A stretch of 64,000 bases of DNA. Source: Ceratotherium simum simum. Lineage: Eukaryota; Chordata; Mammalia; Perissodactyla; Rhinocerotidae. The DNA is taken from NCBI RefSeq assembly GCF_000283155.1, contig NW_004454175.1, positions 7,501,881 to 7,565,880 of the forward strand, in the 5' to 3' direction. How positions within the stretch are numbered: position 1 is the stretch's first letter; each line of letters opens with the position of its first letter. The notes beneath the pieces are model-generated. The model saw only the letters and a program-made list of their open reading frames with translations, did not search any database and was not told the origin of the DNA. Shown here in pieces: positions 40,201-49,200 of the stretch. Both the position numbers and the translations under genes were made by a program.

Positions 40201-43200
40201 GAATGTGTCAATCAGAATTCTACTCCCTCATCTCACCCTTCTCCAACACTCCCCCCACCCCACCCCACCCCAGGTGGTCCTGTCTGCCAGGCATGTTACC
40301 TCTGCTATACAAAAAGGTGTTTCTGGCAAGAGTCCTCACTCAGCTTGTGAAATCATCTCTAATTTTGTCAGTCTGGACCTGCCTGTCTTGACATTTAGAC
40401 GAGGCTTTGTCTCTGAATGTCATTTTGGAAATGCTGGTGCTTTAAAGTTGCCATAAACCCAAAAGCTTCCCCGTAGCTCACTGCTCGAGTGAAGGGTAGC
40501 CTATGCTTCTAGAACATAGTTTCCAATTCTCATTACACAGAACATAAACTCTTAAGAAAAATTAAAATTCAGATTATAAAAAAAAATGTTTTAGATTATT
40601 AACAAATTGGGCTTTCCCTCTGTGTTTTACAGATAGATGTTGGCTTTCTCCTGGATGCGAGCTCCCTCAGCAGAGCAGAAGAGGATCTCAACATCACAGT
40701 GCATGCCGCCTGGTATATTTCCTTGTGCAGAATAATTGTACTAAAGGAGATGGACTGCTGACCTTGGGTGGGGGGGGGACTTCAGGGGAACTATGGAGCT
40801 GTGTTCCATTGTCTACAGAAGAAAACTTCTCTTATGTGATCTAAGAAACAAACAAACAAAAACCCTCTAACCAGCTTGGAAGCAAATAACTGTAAATAAT
40901 GAGAGCAAATTTCTGCCAACCCTGTCATAAAAATTTCTTACCACCACTTCTACTTTTATCCCCACTCCTCAAAAAGCATTTAAACCAACCTCCAAGTGTA
41001 GTAGGTATACACAGGATGTAATTAGTTCTAAGATGATTTTTGTGCTGGATGGATTCTAACAGGGTTTTCTATTTGCTTCTATAGTGAAAATCAAGGGGAA
41101 ATGGACAACCTGAAGAGTAACAAGGTGACTTTAGCACTACCTCTCAAGTATGAAGTCATGCTAACTGTTCATGGGTAAGTAGAGATTGAGGCCTCCTGTA
41201 AAACTGAGACCTGATTTTAAATTCTGTTGCTTCTTACATCACTGGTCAAAACCATATTTAAAAAATTTTTATAAAAAGATCCTGTGCTGTTTCTGTCTTT
41301 TAACAATTACCTTGGCGTTGCAATCCCTTGCTTAGATGTTCATTATTTTGATCTTTATAATCATCACTGAGACCACCTCAAACTAGTGCCCAGCTGGAGG
41401 AGATTTCTTACTGGAAGAGCCCGATCAGCCTCTAGCCGGCCACGTCCAGCCTGTCAGTTGTGCGCTGTGCAGGCCAGGGGCCCCAGAAGTTGGGTAGCGT
41501 GTAGTTTGCGTGATCATACTTGGTGGCCATGGCAAATGGGAAATTCAAAAAAGTATGAGCTTAGTGAAATCACTACTCTCTAGAACCTGTGTCTGTGTAT
41601 GTGGCAAATGGCTTGAGGTATGAGAGAGCCAACTACAAGGTGTCCCTTGTCCACCCTTTGTACCCGTGAATTACAGAATTCCTCAGCCACGGCCCTGGGG
41701 CCAGTATTCACTCATTATTTAAGTAACTGAGTGGATCCTCCTCTGTTTCAAGGAGGAGATGTCTGAAGAAAGAATGAAAGGAGTGTTAAGAAAACCTTTA
41801 ACGATTTGAGTGGAAATTATTCAGGCTATTAGTCTTTGTTTAAAACCACATTTTTCAAGCAATAAGAGATACAGAATAGACAGATGAGCTCTTCTTGTTG
41901 CTCTAAAGATAAACCATCCCCAATCATTTTTAACCACCCATTACAAGCAGGGGGATAAAGGAAGCCATTTGAGGGAGAAGAGGACCTAGAGAGTGAGTGG
42001 GAAGCAAAGAAAAGCTGGTTGCATGTTTCCTGGTTTTGAATGTTTGTCTTGCCTCCTCCCCTTGATTTTCCTTTGATGAGTGTCCCCCTATTTTTCCATT
42101 ATCCACATCTTGTCATTTTGGGCAAGGAGTGCTCTGCAAGTATTAAACTGCCTAAATCTACAACATTTGAATATTTTTCTTTCCTGTGCAATGGGTCTCT
42201 AATTTGTAGGATTTCATATTAGCTGCCAAGTAGGAGCAACTTATGGAGTCAGGATTTCCCTAGAAAAGTATTTCTCAAAGTTAATTACTGACCATACATG
42301 TGTCTAATCACAGGTAAAAGAGTGACAACCTTGTATTCTAACAAAATTTACCATACTTAGTGATATTTGAGTTGTTCCCCAGACTTGGGGTTCATTACAA
42401 ATAGCCAGCAAGAATTAGGGATGGGAAGAAATAACTCAAAAATAGGTATGATAGACTGAGGTATGGGGGATATTGGAGCCACAGGGAAAAGCTAGAATTT
42501 GTCTCATATTTATCGATTTACATGAATCATTTGAGGGCTGAGAGAGAAGGAATGGTTGGCAGAATGAGCCAGGCAGTCTTGGGGAAGGCAAGCAAAAGAT
42601 ATTGGTGGGAAGAGATACTGTCACCCAAGTCAGAGCATATGGCTTTCTAATTTAATTACATTTTCACTAGAATTCTTATATTACCAAGAAACCAAAAGTA
42701 TTCCAGGGTATTTAGGAGGCACCTATAGTCTGGATTAGGGCATATCTAGGCAATATGTTCTAATCCAAACCATAGAGAAAGACTATTTATAATACCTTAT
42801 CAAATAAGACAGTTAAGTTTGAATTTGTTTCTATCAGGTTTGTAAATCCAACTTCTTTTGTGTATGGACCAAACGAGGAAAATGAGCCTGAAACATGCAT
42901 GGCAGAGAAAATGAACCTCACTTTCCATGTAAGAAAAGTTGATTGTGTTGATATGTGTAACAAATGGAAAGAATGTTACTGATGATTGCTCCAGAGGACA
43001 CCAGATACATGTAATGTCCCTCAGGCCCCGGCTGGCCTAGGGTGAGCAGGGACTGGAGCACGGGCACTCACGCTCTTTCCTCTTGGGCTCCCGCTCCTTT
43101 TTTCTCATTTGTCTTGTCTCTGTTGCTCAAGCCCACATCTCTTTACAGTACAGGTGGGAAAGAGCAAGCAGAAACATCGGTACCGCCTGAAACTGGCCGA

Positions 43201-46200
43201 GGAACTGAATGTACTAGAGATGCATACGGAAAACAGGATAGGCCAAGGGAAGGCATCTTTGGGTAGAAATCAGTGAAATCTCTTCTTGGTTCAAGCTTTA
43301 TAAAAGCTCTAACATTATCTACCACGAAAGAAAGCTCTTACCTCTTGCATCTCCATTTAAGGTGTACTTGGTCAGCCTTTCAGGCCATAGGTATATGACC
43401 TGTGACAAGTGATGCATCATTTATTAAATAATCTTGTTAAAAAGTAAAGAGTATTATCATTATCCAAAAGTATTAATATACTAATATAAAGCTAAAAATT
43501 CTTTTAAAAAATTTTTACTGTCAACTGAGATTTTTGGTGTATCACAGATGTTGATTATAAGTAAATAATTGGAGATAATGTCCACAAAAATATTTTTTGA
43601 ACCAAAACCAATTCCCAAATATTCTTAGAGCTATATAACAATCTATAGAATGTGAATGAGTCTGGATTAGACTAGGTACATTATAATATTTTGTAAGGCA
43701 ATGTTTTTCAAAATGTGTGTCGGAATCACTTGGGGTGCTTATTCAAAATGCAAATTCCTGGGCCCTGCCTCAGAGCTGTGGAAGAATGACCTTGAAATCC
43801 TATTGATTCTATTGAGACTCCTATTGAGTCTATGTATACTCAAGTTTTTGTAAAACTAGTATACACTAGTGTTGAAAAAAATTTAGCCCTCTACTTTGAA
43901 GTCCCAAGAAGTGGTCCAATCAGAGCCCTATGGCAGGTTGTGCTTTGATAAACAAAAACAGAAACTGAGATGGACTCTAGAAAACTTATTCATTAATTCA
44001 CAATTAATAGCTAACAAGTATTTTCTAGTTAAATTACAATAGAGTGTGACTGGAGATACTTTCAGTCTGTTGGTTTGGTGAATCTGTCCAAGTATGAAGA
44101 TGTTCTTGGAGGTCTAAACGTTATTAGGTGAACAAGGACGAAGACTATTGTAGGTTAGATTGATTATTTGCTGGCATCAGGAAGACCTTATCTAAAGGTC
44201 TGGACACTACTGGGTACCCATTGCTGATACTGCCTTTTGCAACTGCCCTGTGCTTTATTGCCTAGCAATTACCACCTGTCCCAAAGCCAGGGACACTCTG
44301 TTTCTTCATCTATGTCATGTGCATTCAAAAAATTGAGTCTGAGTCATGCTATTTCATTCAGATACTGTGGCACATCTCTTTTCTGACTTATTGTATTTGT
44401 TTTATAGTTAAGCCCTCAGGAGGCAATAGTTTGGCTCAATTTCCTTTTTCAGAGATCTGTAATCCCCAAATTTATCAATAAAAAATCATTCCCTTATGCG
44501 TTATTAAAAACCTGTTGTATTGTCCCTAAAACCAAACAACCTACCCCATTTCTGATTTTCTGAGTGCATCAGCATTATAATTATCCTGAATTAAAATAGA
44601 TTTTTATTCACTAACTGCTGATGATTATCCTCTCAACACAGAGTGATTTTGTGAAAACATCATAGGATTTAGAATTAGAATACCTGGGTTTTGGTCCCAA
44701 TTATTGTCGCTTTTTAACTTTCATCTTGGGTACATCATTAACACCTCCTAGCATTCTCCTTAGCTGGTGAATGATAAAATATCGGCCCACTTCATGGAAT
44801 AGTTATGAGGACCAACTGAGCACGGTTTTTTGAATTCATAATGTGCCATACAAATGTATGTTGTTTCTCTTTCTTTAGACTATTTCTGCAATAAACCATC
44901 AGCCTGGACATATTGGCCTAATCAATACCAAAAGGAGAGGGCTAGGAATAATAACTAGAGGCTACAATTATTAGCAAACTTTTTAAAGTTCTGACTATGA
45001 ATATTCTGTCTCTCTTTGCTGTGCAGCTGCTAATAACAACCCTTCACCAGTATGAATGTTGCATGGAACATATGGGTTCACCTAAAAGTTCATTGACATC
45101 TCTACTTACATTTCTGAAAAATATTTTTAAATTGTTTAAAATTTTTTCCTTCTTATCAGGTTATCAACACCGGCCATAGCATGGCTCCAAATGTTAGTGT
45201 GGAAATAATGGTACCAAATTCTTTTATCCCCCGTACCCATAAGCTGTTCAACATTTTGGATGTCCAGGTAAAAATGTGTTCCTTCCTTTATTGTAAGTAA
45301 TATTGCTAAAATGGAGATTTCTGTTATTTCAGTCACAATTAATCTAAGCCATGAATTCAATATGAATTTATTGAGTACACTTTGAATATTATACATGCAT
45401 TAGAACTGTAGGAGTATAGTGGCACCTCTGCATTTAACTTATTCATTTACAGAACAATGCTCTACCATCTTTGGTACATTTTCTTTGTGATGTGGACCTG
45501 TGAAAGTAATTTAATTGGTAGAATTATCCATTAAGATTGAGACCACTGTTGAAAAATCCGTATTTCAGCCTTTTTAAAAGAATATTCAAATAATTAAGAA
45601 TCAATATTCTTGTTTTGATGATTCCATCAGAATTGTTTTTACCTTCCCAGTTTCAAGACAAGCAATCAACAAATAAACCTACTAAGTAGATTTGAGATCT
45701 AATTTTTAAAAATCTTACTTGAATTTCAGATTTAGATGGTAGGACATGCTGTTATAACACATAGTTTTGTGTCTGAAGCCAAAGAAATGTTTAATTTCAT
45801 GCTAATGTTCAAACATCCATTTTTCACATTGCCCTAATTTCTGTAAGGTTAAGGCCATTTGATCAGTTTAGGAACTATATCCAACTCTCTAAAATTTTGC
45901 TAGGTTTTTGTGTGTTTGCCACAGAGATTTAATTTTTCCCAAATAAATCTGTCAAAAAATATTTTCATAATTCCAGAAGTACTTGATATATTTTAGAGAA
46001 GGTAAGCAATTGGATCTTTTCAAACCATTTAACTTCTGTTGTTCTTTCCAATATTGAATAAGATTTTTCTTGCTTTCTATCTTTCTAGACTACTAATGGA
46101 GAATGCCATTTTAAAAATTATGAAAGAAACTGTGCATCAGAGAAGCAAAAAGGTCCATTGGAGACCCTGAAAGACATATTCAGATTCTTGTCAAAGACTG

Positions 46201-49200
46201 ATAAGAGGCTATTGGTAAGTTTCCATTTTTCAGGTTGTAGTTTTTGCTTTCCAACATATAGAACTGAAATACTTAAAACCAGGAATCAATGGGTTTGAGC
46301 TGTTAACCTACATTAAGTGTAGGAGAGAAACGAGTTCAGGTAATATTCTTGTATGTGAGGAACAGGCATGACTGGAGAGTGGAGATAGACCCAGGGCTAA
46401 AAATATACAATATACGGTGTCATTATTTATCTAACAAATGCCCATCTTGTGTCAGGCAGACATTGCTCCAGACCCTTTAGGAGGCCAAGATGCTGTCTTC
46501 GGCTCAGCAGCCTCTGTGGCATGAGATTAATTTCCAATCTTTTTATTTTAGTGAATTTATGGAAAAAAAAACTGAGGAAATAATTTTACCCTTCAAACAA
46601 TCCAAGTTTTACAAGGAACATGTAACTTAGCAAGACTCTGATTAGGAGTCTTTCTTTTAATTTTATCCCAGAAGGTTAAGTTCATAAGAATAATGAGAAT
46701 CCAGGCTCCAGTTCAAATACTTTGTTTTTGTTATAATTTACAAAACGAACATTTGTGTTTTGTTTAAAGCTAATTTTTTAAATGCCACTAATGAACGCAG
46801 ATCTTTAATTCCATGTTTACAGCAAGATAATTTTTATGAACACCACTGAGGGGAGCAGATTTTTAAATCCACGTAAAATATTTTAGCCATCATTTTAAAA
46901 AATGTTGACATTTTAACGTAGCTCTTTTGTATTCTTTTCAAGTACTGCATAAAAGCTGATCCATACTGTTTAAATTTCTTATGCAATTTTGGGAAAATGG
47001 AAAGTGGAAAAGAAGCCAGTGTTCACATTCAGTTGGAAGGCCGGCCATCCATTTTAGAAATGGTAAGTCTAAAATACAATGACAACTTTCTATATGGATA
47101 AGTTCACATAGCATCTACAAACTCAATTATCTTATATAGCTAGGCTGCTTCGTAAGGAGGCATTCAACAAATTGAGAAGGTATGAATGAAAGTAAAATTT
47201 GGAGTGTAACTCTAAAATCGTTTCCATTTATCACTTCAGCTAAACACTTGGTCTAAATGACATGGCTTTACTAATTAAAAGGTAATTATTCCACAGTCTT
47301 ACTTTACAGTCTTAAGGGGTTTATTTTAGAAAGCATGACCAACTGCTTGTGAACCTCGATTAAATCAAAGAAATCGGCTACTTTAACATTTCATATAACT
47401 GTAAAGTTCTTTCCAAACTCCTTTAAATTATGCTTAAAAATTTAAAATTTAATAAAGCTAAGAACTAAAATGAAGGCTTTCATAAAATCAAACTAAAACA
47501 TCAAAATTTATCAACACCAAAACACAAACATACAATAACACACTTTTAGGAAGATGAACTTTGAAAAGTTGAATTAAAAATAATTAAATATATCTTGGAC
47601 TTCTTAGATAAGAGTATGCATATTTATGAGAAGCACTTTGAAATAAAATGGGTTTTATCTGGAGTTCTGTTCTTCAGTTTCCTTACCTGATAAATATGGA
47701 TAATATCTCCTTTTCAGGGAGGTTGCAGATTAAATGAGATGATTTTTATAAAACACCTACTAAAACTGCATGGCACATAGGAAGCCAAAGGAAATGGCAG
47801 GTATCGTGTTTTGTTAAGAGGAATATTTGAGGTTACCACACAGTGGTCAAGAGGAAGATGCACCAAACAGGGAAATAAGAGATAATCTGTTTTAGTTCTA
47901 GTTGTGCTGAAAACTAAGTCCCTGGGACCATCAACAAGTTATTTAAACTTTTGCAGTTTGCCTTCTCATACTCTCAAGGTCCAGGTTTCTCAACAGTAAG
48001 CACTATTGGAACTTTGGACCAGATAATTCTTTGTCAGGGGCCGTCCTGTACATTGTAGGATATTCCGCAGCATCACTGGCCTCTACCCACTAGATGCTGG
48101 TAGCACCACCTCCCAAGTCCTGACAGTCACCAATGTCTCCAGACATTGCTGACTGTCCTCCGGGGATACAATCATCCTGTTGGAAACCACTGCTTTAGAT
48201 GAAGTATGTAGTTTATTTTTAGCCCTAAAATTCTACATGTTTTCTCCAAAATGTTGAACAATCTTTACACAGTAGTTTTAACTTTTGAAGGTCATTGACC
48301 TCTTCAAGAGTTTGATTAAAGAATATATTCTCATCTACAACAGTGAATGCACATGTGAAAAAAATCTAAATGTTACATACAATTTCAGAAGGTGCTTAGA
48401 GTCTGTGGAGCCCATCCACAGATTCCCAAGCTCTGTGGATTCTGGGTTATAAAGTCCCTGCATTAGACAGCAAAGGTCTGTGTTTATCTACTGATTTTAT
48501 ATTTGAATGCTATAATTATTCATACCAGATTTTTCCATTACAATATTAGAATATATGTATTTTATTAGAGCAGCAAAATACAACACTATTTAGACAGAAA
48601 AAGAAGCCCAAATAAAATGAATTTGAGGTCATTTATCAGGTGAAGAAAGTCTTGTTTGAGGATAAAAATTCAATATCCAGGAAAAAAATACATTGGTAAC
48701 TATCAAATGATAACTTGATTTAAATATTTATAATATTTAATCTGCAAAGTAGCCATGTTTAATGAAAGGGTTTCAATAAAATGATGCCATATAAATTAAT
48801 ACCAAGCCCATGGCTTTGGAACCAAAGAAAGCACTGCATTGTAATTAACTGCAAATGGTGAAATAAATTGGGGAAGATAAATTGTGAAAACCTCTATATA
48901 GAAATAATTTCTCATGATCCTTACCTACTATTAATGTCTTCATGAAATAAAACTATGAATCAGGCTACAGTGATCTTTCTTTTATTAAACAGGATGAGAC
49001 TTCAGCACTCAAGTTTGAAATAAGAGCGACAGCTTTTCCAGAGTCAAATCCAAAAGTGATTGAACTAAACAAGAATGACAATGTTGCACATGTAAGATTA
49101 CCTTCTTAACTGAAACATTAAGGTTGTAGGGAAAAAGTATTGCTAGGCTATTTGGGTAGGAATATAGATTTTGACTATCAGGGAGGGCCGGAGATACTTT

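Larger units (their letters stand above)
39948..42837 (+). other. ITGA4: Three short ITGA4 introns (39948-40632, 40713-41084, 41175-42837)
   Basis: No interspersed repeat recognised. G-rich tracts at 40251-40271 (G on the - strand) and 40766-40788 (+ strand). Confidence 0.6.
42929..45159 (+). other. ITGA4: ITGA4 intron
   Basis: 2.2 kb with a MER5-like piece (43700-43782) and a MIR (44655-44880). Nothing else recognised. Confidence 0.6.
45268..48992 (+). other. ITGA4: ITGA4 introns (45268-46088, 46215-46942, 47063-48992)
   Basis: The last intron holds a MIR (47665-47790) and a MER20-type element (47982-48192). The first two show no recognised repeat, except a possible MIR/L2 remnant near 46420-46490. 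Confidence 0.6.
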
